Origin: Streptomyces solicavernae
Lineage (GTDB): Bacteria > Actinomycetota > Actinomycetes > Streptomycetales > Streptomycetaceae
NCBI RefSeq assembly: GCF_029968095.1
Contig: NZ_JASCIR010000009.1
Location: 1-64,000 of the forward strand
Direction: 5' to 3'
Length of the DNA stretch: 64,000 nucleotides
Shown here: positions 54,135 to 62,908 of the stretch, in pieces
Numbering within the stretch: the stretch's first letter is position 1
Layout: every line of letters starts with the position of its first letter
Notes under the pieces: generated by a model
Database searches by the model: none
Seen by the model: only the letters and a program-made list of their open reading frames with translations
What the model was told of the DNA's origin: nothing
Made by a program: the position numbers and the translations under genes

Positions 54135-56222
54135 ATGCGAACCTCCATGCCGATCAGTCGACTTGTCGACCTCGTCGCATCGACCACCCCCTTCGCCCTG
54201 CTCCGCCGTCGCACCCCCGGCCACGACCAGGACACCGTCGAGGTGCTGCTCGGGCCCGTGCAGGAGGTGGAGCGGCTCGCCGAGATTCCGGAGCGGGAGC
54301 TTCCGGTGCTGGCGCTCGTCCCGTTCCGGCAGATCAGGGAGCGCGGTTTCGACGTACGCGACGACGGCACCCCGCTGACCGTGCTGTGCACCGAGGAGCG
54401 CTACGAGGTGCCGCTCGCGCAGGCGCTCGATGAGCTGCCCGCGCACGAGGTGAGCGTGACGGGCGGGGCCTTCGACGTGGACGACGAGGCGTACGCGGGG
54501 ATCGTCGAGCGGGTGATCCGGGACGAGATCGGGAGCGGCGAGGGCGCGAACTTCGTGATCCGGCGGAACTTCGAGGGCCGCATCGACGGCTTCTCGCGCG
54601 CCGACGCCCTCGCCCTGTTCCGGCGGCTGCTCGACGGGGAGCGGGGCGCGTACTGGACGTACGTCGTGCACACCGGAGACGAGCAGGGGCCCGGAGGGCC
54701 TTCCGCAGAAGGGCGGGGGCGGGAGACGGGAGACGAGCAGGGGCCCGGAGGGCCTTCCGCAGAAGGGCGGGGGCGGGAGACGGGAGACGAGCAGGGGCCC
54801 GGAGGGCCTTCCGCAGAAGGGCGGGGGCGGGAGACGGGAGGGCGGACGCTGGTGGGCGCGAGCCCCGAGGTGCATGTGCGGATGACCGGCGGGACGGTCG
54901 TGATGAACCCGATCAGCGGGACCTACCGGTACCCGGCCGAGGGGCCCACTGAGGAGCATCTGCTCGACTTCCTCGCGGACGGCAAGGAGATCGCCGAGCT
55001 GTCGATGGTGGTCGACGAGGAGCTGAAGATGATGTGCACCGTCGGCGACATGGGTGGTGTCGTCGTCGGGCCGCGGCTGAAGGAGATGTCCCATCTCGCG
55101 CACACCGAGTACGAGTTGCGGGGGAAGTCGTCGCTGGATGTGCGGGAGGTCCTGAAGGAGACGATGTTCGCGGCGACCGTGACCGGCTCGCCGGTGCAGA
55201 ACGCCTGCCGGGTCATCGAGCGGTACGAGCCCGGGGGCCGGGGCTACTACGCGGGTGCCCTCGCGCTCATCGGCCGGGATGCGGGCGGCGCGCAGACCCT
55301 GGACTCGCCGATCCTGATCCGTACCGCCGACATCGATGCGCGGGGCGGGCTTCGGGTGGCGGTCGGGGCGACGCTGGTGCGGGACTCGGACCCGGCGGGC
55401 GAGGTCGCCGAGACGCACGCGAAGGCGGCCGGGGTGCTCGCCGCGCTCGGCGTGCGGCCCGGGCGCCCGCGCGCGGAGGGCGTGCGCCCGCGCCTCGCGG
55501 ACGACGCGCGCGTGCGGGAGGCGCTGGACTCGCGCCGGGCCTCGCTCGCGCCGTTCTGGCTGCGGATGCAGGAGCGGTCCGCGGAGCTGTCCGGGCACGC
55601 CCTGGTGATCGACGGCGAGGACACGTTCACGGCGATGCTGGCGCACCTGCTGCGCTCGTCCGGCCTTGACGTGAGCGTGCGGCGGTACGACGAACCGGGG
55701 CTGCGGGAGGCGGCGCTCGCGCACGAGGGCCCGGTGGTCCTCGGGCCCGGCCCCGGAAACCCGGCGGACGCGGCCGACCCGAAGATGCGGATGCTGCGCG
55801 CGCTCACCGCCGACCTGGTGCGGGAACACACTCGCGGCCTGCTCGGAGTGTGCCTGGGCCATGAACTGCTCGCCGCCGAACTGGGGTTGCAGATCGGCCG
55901 CAAGCAGGTGCCGTACCAGGGGGCGCAGACCCGGATCGAGCTGTTCGGACGGCCCGAGGTGGTGGGTTTCTACAACAGCTTCGTGGCGCGCTGCGACGAC
56001 GAGGAGGAGGCCGAGCTGGGCGCGCACCGCGTGGAGGTCAGCCGCGACCGGGAGACCGGCGAGGTGCACGCGCTGCGCGGGCCGGGGTTCGCCTCGGTGC
56101 AGTTCCACCCGGAGTCGGTGCTCACGCTGCGCGGCACCCGGATCGTGGCGGAGCTGGTCGCTCAGTCGGTCCTGGGCTCGGCGGGGACGAGCACGTTCTC
56201 GCTGCGGCGGCCCGCGGTGTAG
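54135..56222 (+). CDS. trpE: Fused anthranilate synthase TrpE-TrpG
   Basis: Makes anthranilate from chorismate and glutamine. Residues 1 to about 460 are the chorismate-binding TrpE part (GASPEVHVRMTGG, MNPISGTYRYP, DELKMMCTVGD-like EELKMMCTVGDMGG). The last about 200 are a glutamine amidotransferase (GVCLGHE with Cys573, FHPES with His658). ATG at 54135 follows GGAAGGAA; total 695 residues. Residues 181-234 are an 18-residue unit repeated three times, inserted just before the GASPE motif. It is controlled by the trpL attenuator. Its end overlaps the convergent ldh gene by 61 bases. Confidence 0.95.
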   Translation: MRTSMPISRLVDLVASTTPFALLRRRTPGHDQDTVEVLLGPVQEVERLAEIPERELPVLALVPFRQIRERGFDVRDDGTPLTVLCTEERYEVPLAQALDELPAHEVSVTGGAFDVDDEAYAGIVERVIRDEIGSGEGANFVIRRNFEGRIDGFSRADALALFRRLLDGERGAYWTYVVHTGDEQGPGGPSAEGRGRETGDEQGPGGPSAEGRGRETGDEQGPGGPSAEGRGRETGGRTLVGASPEVHVRMTGGTVVMNPISGTYRYPAEGPTEEHLLDFLADGKEIAELSMVVDEELKMMCTVGDMGGVVVGPRLKEMSHLAHTEYELRGKSSLDVREVLKETMFAATVTGSPVQNACRVIERYEPGGRGYYAGALALIGRDAGGAQTLDSPILIRTADIDARGGLRVAVGATLVRDSDPAGEVAETHAKAAGVLAALGVRPGRPRAEGVRPRLADDARVREALDSRRASLAPFWLRMQERSAELSGHALVIDGEDTFTAMLAHLLRSSGLDVSVRRYDEPGLREAALAHEGPVVLGPGPGNPADAADPKMRMLRALTADLVREHTRGLLGVCLGHELLAAELGLQIGRKQVPYQGAQTRIELFGRPEVVGFYNSFVARCDDEEEAELGAHRVEVSRDRETGEVHALRGPGFASVQFHPESVLTLRGTRIVAELVAQSVLGSAGTSTFSLRRPAV
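54675..54836 (+). repeat. 54-bp x3 tandem repeat inside trpE
   Basis: Three essentially identical, in-frame copies (54675, 54729, 54783) each encode GDEQGPGGPSAEGRGRET. They fall in a surface-loop position of the TrpE domain, just before GGRTLVGASPE. The unit is Gly-rich and charged, probably disordered. Confidence 0.96.
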
Positions 56223-57169
56223 TCGAGGACGTTGCGCACGGTGGCCTCGATGATCTGGCGGACCGCGTCCACGGTGTAGTACGCCTGGTGCGAGGTGACC
56301 AGGACGTTCGGGAAGGTCAGCAGGCGGGCCAGGGTGTCGTCCTCGACGCCCTGGATCGACTTGTCGAGAAAGAAGAGCCCGGCCTCGGCCTCGTACACAT
56401 CGAGGCCGACCCCGGTGAAGCGGCCCTGGCGGAGCTCGCCGACCAGGGCCTCGGTGTCGATCAGGGCGCCGCGGCTGGAGTTCACCAGGATCGCCTCGTC
56501 CTTCATGGCCCGCAGCGCCCCCGCGTCGATGAGGTGCCGCGTCTCGGGGAGCAGCGGTACGTGCAGGCTGATCAGGTCGGCCTCGGCGAGCAGCTCGCCC
56601 TTCGCGACGTACTTCATGCCGAGCTCCAGGCAGGCCGGGTTCTCCGCCACGTCCCAGCCGAGCAGGCGCATGCCGAAGCCGTGGGCGATGCGGGTGAAGG
56701 CCTCGCCGATCTTGCCGGTGCCGAGGACGCCGACGGTGCGGCCGTGCAGGTCCCGGCCCATCAGCCCGTCGAGCCGGAAGTCGAAGTCACGGGTCCGGCG
56801 GGAGGCGCGGACGACGCGGCGGTTGACGGCCGTCGCGAGCGTCCAGGCGAACTCGGCCACGGAGTACGGCGAGTAGTACGAGACGCGGGCGACGGTGAAG
56901 CCGAGGCGCTCGGCGACCTGCAGGTCGATGTTGTTGAAGCCGGTCGAGCGCTGGGCGATCATCTGCGTCCCGCCGGCGGCGAGGGTCTGCAGGACGCGGT
57001 TGTGCAGGACCGCGTTGACGCTGGTGGAGATGATCTCGTACCCGGCGGCGATGGGGGCGGTGTCCTCGTTCAGGAACACGTCCAGGCAGCGGATGTCGTG
57101 GTGCGGCGCGAAGGCCTTCTCGATCAGCGGCTTCTCGTCGGCCTGCACGCCGAATGCCAGGATCTCCAT
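56162..57169 (-). CDS. D-lactate dehydrogenase-type 2-hydroxyacid dehydrogenase
   Basis: A 335-residue NAD-dependent enzyme of the D-isomer-specific family. It has the nucleotide loop GVLGTGKIGEAFTRIAHGFG, catalytic Arg in VNSSRGALIDTEAL, and catalytic His in VTSHQAYYT. The STGFNNIDLQVAERLG segment is typical of fermentative D-LDH. It probably reduces pyruvate to D-lactate. ATG at 57169 has TAGACT seven bases upstream and no ribosome site, so it looks leaderless. Its last 61 bases lie on the opposite strand of the trpE 3' end, with no terminator between. Confidence 0.93.
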   Translation of the reverse strand: MEILAFGVQADEKPLIEKAFAPHHDIRCLDVFLNEDTAPIAAGYEIISTSVNAVLHNRVLQTLAAGGTQMIAQRSTGFNNIDLQVAERLGFTVARVSYYSPYSVAEFAWTLATAVNRRVVRASRRTRDFDFRLDGLMGRDLHGRTVGVLGTGKIGEAFTRIAHGFGMRLLGWDVAENPACLELGMKYVAKGELLAEADLISLHVPLLPETRHLIDAGALRAMKDEAILVNSSRGALIDTEALVGELRQGRFTGVGLDVYEAEAGLFFLDKSIQGVEDDTLARLLTFPNVLVTSHQAYYTVDAVRQIIEATVRNVLDYTAGRRSENVLVPAEPRTD

Positions 57170-57243
57170 GGCGGCGAGTCTATGGACGCCGGTGGGGGGC
57201 GGCACCCGGAGCCGGGTGCCGCCCCCACGCCCGGGGCTTCCGG

Positions 57244-58272
57244 TCAGCCGAAGAAGACGCCGACCTCGCGGTACAGCTCCGGGTCGACGGTCTTCAGGCG
57301 CGCGGTGGCCTCGCCGATCGGGACCCGTACGACATCCGTGCCGCGCAGGGCGACCATCTTGCCGAAGTCGCCGTCGCGCACCGCGTCGATGGCGTGCAGG
57401 CCGAAGCGGGTGGCGAGCCAGCGGTCGAAGGCGCTCGGGGTGCCGCCGCGCTGGACGTGGCCCAGGACGGTGGTGCGGGCCTCCTTGCCGGTGCGCCGCT
57501 CGATCTCCTTGGCCAGCCACTCGCCGACGCCGGAGAGCCGCACATGCCCGAACGAGTCGAGGGAGCCGTCCTTGAGCACCATCTCGCCGTCCTTGGGCAT
57601 CGCCCCTTCGGCGACGACCACGATCGGCGCGTACGAGGCCCGGAAGCGTGAGGTCACCCAGGAGCAGACCTGCTCGACGTCGAAGCGCTGCTCCGGGATG
57701 AGGATGACGTTGGCGCCGCCGGCGAGCCCGGAGTGCAGCGCGATCCAGCCCGCGTGCCGGCCCATGACCTCGACGACGAGGACGCGCATGTGGGACTCGG
57801 CGGTGGTGTGCAGCCGGTCGATGGCCTCGGTGGCGATACCGACGGCGGTGTCGAAGCCGAAGGTGTAGTCGGTCGCCGAGAGGTCGTTGTCGATGGTCTT
57901 GGGCACGCCGACGCAGGGGACGCCGAACTCGTCGGACAGCCGCGCCGCGACGCCGAGGGTGTCCTCGCCGCCGATCGTGATGAGCGCCTGCACCTCCTCC
58001 TTGGCCAGGCTCTCCTTGATCCGGCGGATGCCGTCCCGCTCCTTGAACGGGTTGGTGCGCGAGGAGCCGAGGATGGTGCCGCCGCGCGGCAGGATGCCCC
58101 GCACGGCCGGGATGCCGAGCGGAACGGTGTCACCTTCGAGCGGCCCGCGCCAGCCGTCCCTGAAGCCGACGAACTCGTACCCGTACTCCTGCACGCCCTT
58201 GCGGACGATGCCCCGGATGACGGCGTTGAGCCCGGGGCAGTCGCCGCCTCCGGTCAGTACTCCGACCCGCAT
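57244..58272 (-). CDS. pfkA: 6-phosphofructokinase
   Basis: Phosphorylates fructose 6-phosphate in glycolysis. The 342-residue protein has VLTGGGDCPGLNAVIRG, ALITIGGEDTLGVAARL, GVPKTIDNDLSATDYTFG and MGRHAGWIAL. The residues equivalent to E. coli Gly104 and Gly124 are Asp (GGED) and Lys (PKTIDND), the combination associated with pyrophosphate rather than ATP as phosphoryl donor. The donor should be treated as open. ATG at 58272 follows AAGGGA. It lies 75 bases before ldh in the same direction. Confidence 0.95.
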   Translation of the reverse strand: MRVGVLTGGGDCPGLNAVIRGIVRKGVQEYGYEFVGFRDGWRGPLEGDTVPLGIPAVRGILPRGGTILGSSRTNPFKERDGIRRIKESLAKEEVQALITIGGEDTLGVAARLSDEFGVPCVGVPKTIDNDLSATDYTFGFDTAVGIATEAIDRLHTTAESHMRVLVVEVMGRHAGWIALHSGLAGGANVILIPEQRFDVEQVCSWVTSRFRASYAPIVVVAEGAMPKDGEMVLKDGSLDSFGHVRLSGVGEWLAKEIERRTGKEARTTVLGHVQRGGTPSAFDRWLATRFGLHAIDAVRDGDFGKMVALRGTDVVRVPIGEATARLKTVDPELYREVGVFFG

Positions 58273-58404
58273 GGAAGATGTCCCTTCGCCTGGATGAGCC
58301 CGAATGTGCCTGACGCGGGTCACGCTAATGGTGATCCAGGTCACTTCGGCATGGCGCGAAGAGTCAATTCCGTTGCAACACAAGGGAGTTGATCTTTGGC
58401 CGTT

Positions 58405-58418
58405 CACCCTTAAGGGTG
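58405..58418. promoter_or_regulatory. 14-bp perfect palindrome between macR and pfkA
   Basis: CACCCTTAAGGGTG is a perfect palindrome without a loop, lying 40 bases after the macR stop codon and 133 bases before the pfkA start. A loopless palindrome suits a dimeric repressor better than a terminator. The protein is not known. Confidence 0.45.
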
Positions 58419-58457
58419 GCCGGGCGGCGAGGAGGTGCCGGGACGCTCCCGTGTCGG

Positions 58458-59156
58458 CTACTCCTCGTCGAGGCCGCGCTCTATCGCGTACCGCACCAGC
58501 TCCACGCGGTTGTGCAGCTGGAGCTTGCCCAGGGTGTTCTGGACGTGGTTCTGGACCGTGCGGTGCGAGATGACCAGGCGCTCGGCGATCTGCTTGTAGC
58601 TCAGGCCCTTGGCGACCAGGCGGAGCACCTCCGTCTCGCGGTCGGTGAGCTGCGGGGCCTTCGGCTCGTCCGGCTCGGTGGGGACGGGCTCGGAGGCCAG
58701 CCTGCGGTACTCCCCCAGGACCAGGCCCGCGAGGCCGGGCGTGAACACCGCGTCCCCGACGGCGGTGCGGCGCACGGCGTCCAACAGCTCTTCCGTGGAC
58801 GCCGACTTGAGGAGATAGCCGGTCGCGCCGGACTTGACCGCCTCCAGGACGTCCGCGTGCTCGCCGCTCGCCGAGAGGACCAGGACGCGCAGCTTCGGGT
58901 CGGCGCCGACCAGCTCCTTGCAGACCTGCACGCCGGGCTTGGCGGGCAGGTTGAGGTCGAGGACCAGGACGTCGGGGGCAGCGGCCTTGGCGCGGCGGAC
59001 CGCCTGCTCGCCGTCCCCGGCCGTCGCGACCACGTCAAGGCCCGCCTCGGCCAGGTCGCGGGCGACCGCGTCCCGCCACATCGGGTGGTCGTCGACGACC
59101 ATCACCCGGACCGGTGCCACGCCCGCGCCGTCCTGCTGCGTCTGCTCTTCCGTCAC
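58458..59156 (-). CDS. macR: MacR response regulator (NarL/LuxR type)
   Basis: A 232-residue regulator. The receiver domain has MVVDDHPMWRDAV and the phosphorylated Asp in VLVLDLNLPAKPG, plus VLSASGEH and the Lys in YLLKSAS. The C-terminal LuxR helix-turn-helix is TDRETEVLRLVAKGLSYKQIAERLVISHRTVQNH in parts. GTG at 59156 follows the macS stop codon by one base. By context (aroH, trpE, ldh, pfkA) it matches SCO2121, known as MacR, which affects morphology and actinorhodin in S. coelicolor. Confidence 0.9.
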   Translation of the reverse strand: MTEEQTQQDGAGVAPVRVMVVDDHPMWRDAVARDLAEAGLDVVATAGDGEQAVRRAKAAAPDVLVLDLNLPAKPGVQVCKELVGADPKLRVLVLSASGEHADVLEAVKSGATGYLLKSASTEELLDAVRRTAVGDAVFTPGLAGLVLGEYRRLASEPVPTEPDEPKAPQLTDRETEVLRLVAKGLSYKQIAERLVISHRTVQNHVQNTLGKLQLHNRVELVRYAIERGLDEE

Positions 59157-59157
59157 G

Positions 59158-60375
59158 TCAACTCGCCTTCCCCCGTGGGACCTTCAGCTCTACTTCCGTG
59201 CCCTGCCCTGGTACCGAGATCAGCTCGGCGGTGCCCCCGATGTCCCGGAGGCGGCCGCGGATGGACAGGGCGACCCCGAGCCGCCCCTCTCCCTCGGCCT
59301 GGGCCAGCCTGCCCTCCGGGATGCCCGGTCCGTCGTCCCGGACCGTCACGATGATCTCGTCCGGCCAGTCCTCGACCAGGATCCAGGCCTGGGCATCCGT
59401 ACCCGCATGGCTTTTCACATTGTCCAGGGCGGCACTGACAGCGGCGGTCAGCTCCCGCGCCGCGGCGGGCCCGAGCAGCACCGGAGCGCCCGGTTCCGAG
59501 AGCGTGACCCGCGCTCCGGCGTACGGCGCGAGCAGCGTACGCAGGTCGCAGGGGCCGGTGGCCGCCGCGCCGTCCGCCCCGTCCGGGCCGTCCGGCTCGT
59601 CCACCTCGCGGACCAGGGCGCCCTGCGAGGCGTCCTCGGACGCGCGGGACGCGGGCGTGAGGCCGCCCGCCACCAGGGTGCGCAGGGCGACCTCCTGCTC
59701 ACCGGCGAGCCGGCCGAGCTCCGCGGCCTCGCCGCCGATGGCCGTGCCGCGCCGCTGCACCATCGCGAGGACCTGCAGCACGCTGTCGTGGATGTCGCGG
59801 GCCAGGCGCTCACGCTCGCGCGTGGCCGCCTCGATCTCCAGGGCGCGGGCGAGGGTGCGCTCGGAGGCGCGGGCGACCTCCACGACGTACCCGATCGCTA
59901 TGGAGGCGACCCACACGAGCAGCACGTTGTGCACGGTGTCCCGGCTGGGGGTCTCGCGCTGCACGATGTTCGCGACGGCCACCAGGGACGAGGCGAACGC
60001 GGCCCAGCGCCAGCCGCCCTTCAGGGCGAAGGCGAGCACCGGTCCGGCGGTCCAGATCGTCGGCAGCGTCGGCCCGTCCCCGTGGTCCGGGTCGGCGACC
60101 GTGGTGAGCAGGATGCCGGCGAGGGCAAGCGTCAGGTCGGCGCCGAGGAACCGCTTGGTGCAGCTCTGCGCGCTGGACACGCGCGGCAGCGTCGCCAGGG
60201 TCCAGACGACGAGTACGGCGAGATAGCCGACGCCGATGAGGGGGCGCTGGTAGTCGCCCCACTGGTGCACGAAGATCGCGATCGCGTAGAGCGCGGTCAG
60301 CACGCGGTACCCGGACACCGCACGCCACAGCGGCAGTTCGACGGACATCCGCATGACGCGTTCCCGCTTGGCCAT
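59158..60375 (-). CDS. macS: MacS sensor histidine kinase
   Basis: A 405-residue membrane kinase. About five helices in residues 15-165 form the sensor. The HisKA_3 dimerisation motif RERLARDIHDSVLQVLAM has His near residue 196. The ATPase domain shows ALDNVKSHAG (N box) and VRDDGPGIPEG (G1). ATG at 60375 follows GGGGGG; a GTG-side extension to 60387 lacks a ribosome site. It precedes macR with one base between. The signal is unknown; the sensor part lies mostly within the membrane, so it may sense envelope state. Confidence 0.9.
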   Translation of the reverse strand: MAKRERVMRMSVELPLWRAVSGYRVLTALYAIAIFVHQWGDYQRPLIGVGYLAVLVVWTLATLPRVSSAQSCTKRFLGADLTLALAGILLTTVADPDHGDGPTLPTIWTAGPVLAFALKGGWRWAAFASSLVAVANIVQRETPSRDTVHNVLLVWVASIAIGYVVEVARASERTLARALEIEAATRERERLARDIHDSVLQVLAMVQRRGTAIGGEAAELGRLAGEQEVALRTLVAGGLTPASRASEDASQGALVREVDEPDGPDGADGAAATGPCDLRTLLAPYAGARVTLSEPGAPVLLGPAAARELTAAVSAALDNVKSHAGTDAQAWILVEDWPDEIIVTVRDDGPGIPEGRLAQAEGEGRLGVALSIRGRLRDIGGTAELISVPGQGTEVELKVPRGKAS

Positions 60376-60450
60376 GAATCCCCCCACGGTGCGGCCGGCG
60401 GCCGGTTGCCCGGTGCGTCCCTGAAGTCACGCCCCGGCGAGCTCCGGAAT

Positions 60451-61194
60451 CTACGCCTTGGCGGCCTTCTCCTGCTCGGCCTTCTTCTTCGCCGCCTCGG
60501 CGATCCGGCGCTTGGCGGCGGTCGCGTAGATGTCGACGTACTCCTGGCCGGAGAGCTTCATGATCTCGTACATCACCTCGTCGGTGACCGAGCGCAGGAT
60601 GAAGCGGTCGCCCTCCATGCCCTGATAGCGGCCGAAGTCGAGGGGCTTGCCGATGCGGATGCCGGGGCGCATCAGCTTGGGGACGACCTTGCCGGGCGGC
60701 TGGATCTTCTCCGTGTCGATCATCGCCACCGGGATCACCGGGGCGCCGGTGGCGAGCGCCACGCGCGCGAGGCCACCGGGTTTGCCGCGGTAGAGGCGGC
60801 CGTCCGGGGAGCGGGTGCCCTCCGGGTAGATGCCGAACAGCTCGCCGCGCTCCAGGACCTCGATGCCGCTCTTGATCGCGGCCTCACCGGCGCCGCGCGC
60901 GCCGGAGCGGTCCACGGGCAGCTGGCCGACGCCCTTGAAGAAGGCGGCCGTCAGCTTGCCCTTCACTCCGGGTGACGTGAAGTACTCGGCCTTCGCGATG
61001 AAGGTGACCTTCCGGTCGAGCACAGCGGGCAGGAAGAACGAGTCCGAGAACGACAGATGGTTGCTCGCGAGGATCGCGGGTCCGTCGGCCGGAACATTCT
61101 CCAACCCCTCGACCCAGGGCCGGAACACAGTCTTCAGACTGCCTCCGACGGTCAGCTTCATAACGCCGTAGATCAACGCGTACGCCTTTCTCAT
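60451..61194 (-). CDS. 1-acyl-glycerol-3-phosphate acyltransferase (PlsC family)
   Basis: Makes phosphatidic acid from lysophosphatidic acid at the membrane. The acyltransferase motifs are clear: NHLSFSD (catalytic His and Asp), VDRSGARGAG, IYPEGTRSPDGRLYRGKPG, and VIPVAMIDT. ATG at 61194 gives 247 residues; MKLTVGG 11 residues later is an alternative start. The Lys/Ala-rich C-terminus (AEAAKKKAEQEKAAKA) is probably cytoplasmic and unstructured. It is divergent from the hydrolase gene. Confidence 0.92.
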   Translation of the reverse strand: MRKAYALIYGVMKLTVGGSLKTVFRPWVEGLENVPADGPAILASNHLSFSDSFFLPAVLDRKVTFIAKAEYFTSPGVKGKLTAAFFKGVGQLPVDRSGARGAGEAAIKSGIEVLERGELFGIYPEGTRSPDGRLYRGKPGGLARVALATGAPVIPVAMIDTEKIQPPGKVVPKLMRPGIRIGKPLDFGRYQGMEGDRFILRSVTDEVMYEIMKLSGQEYVDIYATAAKRRIAEAAKKKAEQEKAAKA

Positions 61195-61323
61195 CTGTCG
61201 AACAGACCTTAACCCGAGCCCGGCCTGCGCTCCTTCCGGGACGACCCTGGTCGGTGTCGGTCCGGTCGCGTACGGTGAACGCAAACTCCTGTTCCACCCC
61301 GATCCTCATGAAGGAGACCGAAC

Positions 61324-62112
61324 GTGCCGGTCCTGCCCGGAGCCGAGCCGTACCGCCACGAGGGCGGTGAGGTCGGTGTGCTCCTCTGCCACGGTTTCAC
61401 CGGAACCCCGCAGTCGCTCCGTCCGTGGGCGGAGTATCTGGCCGAGCGCGGTCTGACGGTCTCGCTGCCGCTGCTGCCCGGACACGGCACGCGCTGGCAG
61501 GACCTGGCGGCCACGGGCTGGCAGGACTGGTACGCGGAGGTGGACCGCGCCCTGCACGACCTGCGCGAGCGCTGCTCGCAGGTGTTCGTCTTCGGCCTGT
61601 CCATGGGCGGTGCGCTGGCGCTGCGTCTGGCGGCCAAGCACGGGGACGCGATCAGCGGCCTGGTCCTGGTCAACCCGGGCAACAAGGTGCACGGCCCGGC
61701 GGCCCACGCGCTGCCCGTCGCCCGGCACCTGGTGGCGACGATCCCGGGCATCGCCAGTGACATCGCGAAGGAGGGCAGCGAGGAGGTGGCGTACGCGCGC
61801 GTGCCGCTGCATGCCGCGCACTCGCTGCGGAAGTTCTTCCGCCTGGTCGACGCCGAGCTGCCGCAGGTGACCCAGCCTGTGGTGCTCCTGCACAGCCCGC
61901 AGGACCATGTGGTGCCGCCGGCCGACTCCGCGCGTGTGCTCGGCCGGGTCTCGTCCACGGATGTCACCGAGATCCTGCTGGAACAGAGCTACCACGTGGC
62001 GACGTTGGACCATGACGCGGACCGGATCTTCGAGGAGAGCCACGCCTTCCTCGCCCGGCTCGCGCCCAGTGTCGGCGCAGGCAGCACAGAGGGGACGGCC
62101 ACCGGTGGCTGA
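61324..62112 (+). CDS. Alpha/beta hydrolase (carboxylesterase/monoacylglycerol lipase-like)
   Basis: A 262-residue hydrolase with oxyanion motif LCHGFTGTPQS, nucleophile elbow FGLSMGGALAL, acid in HSPQDHVVPP and catalytic His in SYHVATLDHDAD. This is the Est30-type carboxylesterase/monoglyceride lipase subfamily. GTG at 61324 follows GAAGGAGA. It is divergent from plsC, which also handles acyl-glycerol chemistry, so a lipid substrate is reasonable but inferred. Its stop codon lies inside the next gene start. Confidence 0.92.
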   Translation: MPVLPGAEPYRHEGGEVGVLLCHGFTGTPQSLRPWAEYLAERGLTVSLPLLPGHGTRWQDLAATGWQDWYAEVDRALHDLRERCSQVFVFGLSMGGALALRLAAKHGDAISGLVLVNPGNKVHGPAAHALPVARHLVATIPGIASDIAKEGSEEVAYARVPLHAAHSLRKFFRLVDAELPQVTQPVVLLHSPQDHVVPPADSARVLGRVSSTDVTEILLEQSYHVATLDHDADRIFEESHAFLARLAPSVGAGSTEGTATGG

Positions 62113-62833
62113 GCACGGCGCGGAGAGGGACGGCAGCCGCGAGGAGGACGACGGCCCCCGGCTCGACGAGGACGCGGCCTGGGCGGCGATCGTCGCCGGG
62201 TACGGCGAGGAGCCGCCGGACCCGCCGGGCGCGAAGCCGTTCAAGTCGGTCGAGGACTTGGCGGGCCTGGAGGCAGAGGCGGCGAACGACGCCAAGCCCG
62301 GCTCCGAGGCAGCCCCGGACGCCTCCGCGGACACCTCCGAGGACGACGGCGAGGGCGACGGCAGGGACGACGGCGAGGGCAACGGCAAGGACAACCACAA
62401 GGACAGCGGCGACCAGGACAGCGGCGACCAGGACAGCGGGGACCAGGACAGCGGGGGCAAGCACAGCGACGACAAGGGCACCGGCAAGGTCGGCGCCTCC
62501 GTCACGTTCGCCCCCGGCATAGGCCCGGGCCCGCGGGACTACAGCCCGCCCAAGGCCACGGACGACGACTTCGACGAGGACGACGAGGGCCACTTCGTAC
62601 CGCCCGAGCCGCCGCCGCTGCCGGAGGCGGACGCGACCGCCAAGTTCGCCTGGCTCGCCGTCGTCGGCGGCCCGGTCCTGCTGCTGCTCGCGGTGCTGCT
62701 CGGCTGGGACATGACGTGGTGGCTGACCACCCTCGGCATCGGCGGCTTCGTCGGCGGCTTCGCCACGCTGGTGCTGCGGATGAACGGCGACGACGACGAG
62801 GACGACGACCCGGGGCGGGGCGCGGTCGTCTGA
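62105..62833 (+). CDS. Acidic protein with C-terminal membrane helices
   Basis: I do not recognise a named family. GTG at 62105 overlaps the hydrolase gene by eight bases, so it is translated with it. The 242-residue product has a very acidic, disordered first 150 residues (WAAIVAGYGEEPPDPPGAKPF is the only conserved-looking part). These include a 15-bp tandem repeat encoding Gly-Asp-Gln-Asp-Ser three times. Two membrane helices follow (about 180-225) and a short Asp-rich tail. Such DUF308/DUF3040-sized proteins often accompany hydrolases in actinobacteria; the role is unknown. Confidence 0.8.
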   Translation: MAEHGAERDGSREEDDGPRLDEDAAWAAIVAGYGEEPPDPPGAKPFKSVEDLAGLEAEAANDAKPGSEAAPDASADTSEDDGEGDGRDDGEGNGKDNHKDSGDQDSGDQDSGDQDSGGKHSDDKGTGKVGASVTFAPGIGPGPRDYSPPKATDDDFDEDDEGHFVPPEPPPLPEADATAKFAWLAVVGGPVLLLLAVLLGWDMTWWLTTLGIGGFVGGFATLVLRMNGDDDEDDDPGRGAVV

Positions 62834-62908
62834 GCCGGGCTCGCCGCACGGCCGGCCGGGCTCCCGCGGCCGCCTTCCGGCCTGCCTCCCCCCGCCAACA
62901 CCCCTTAT

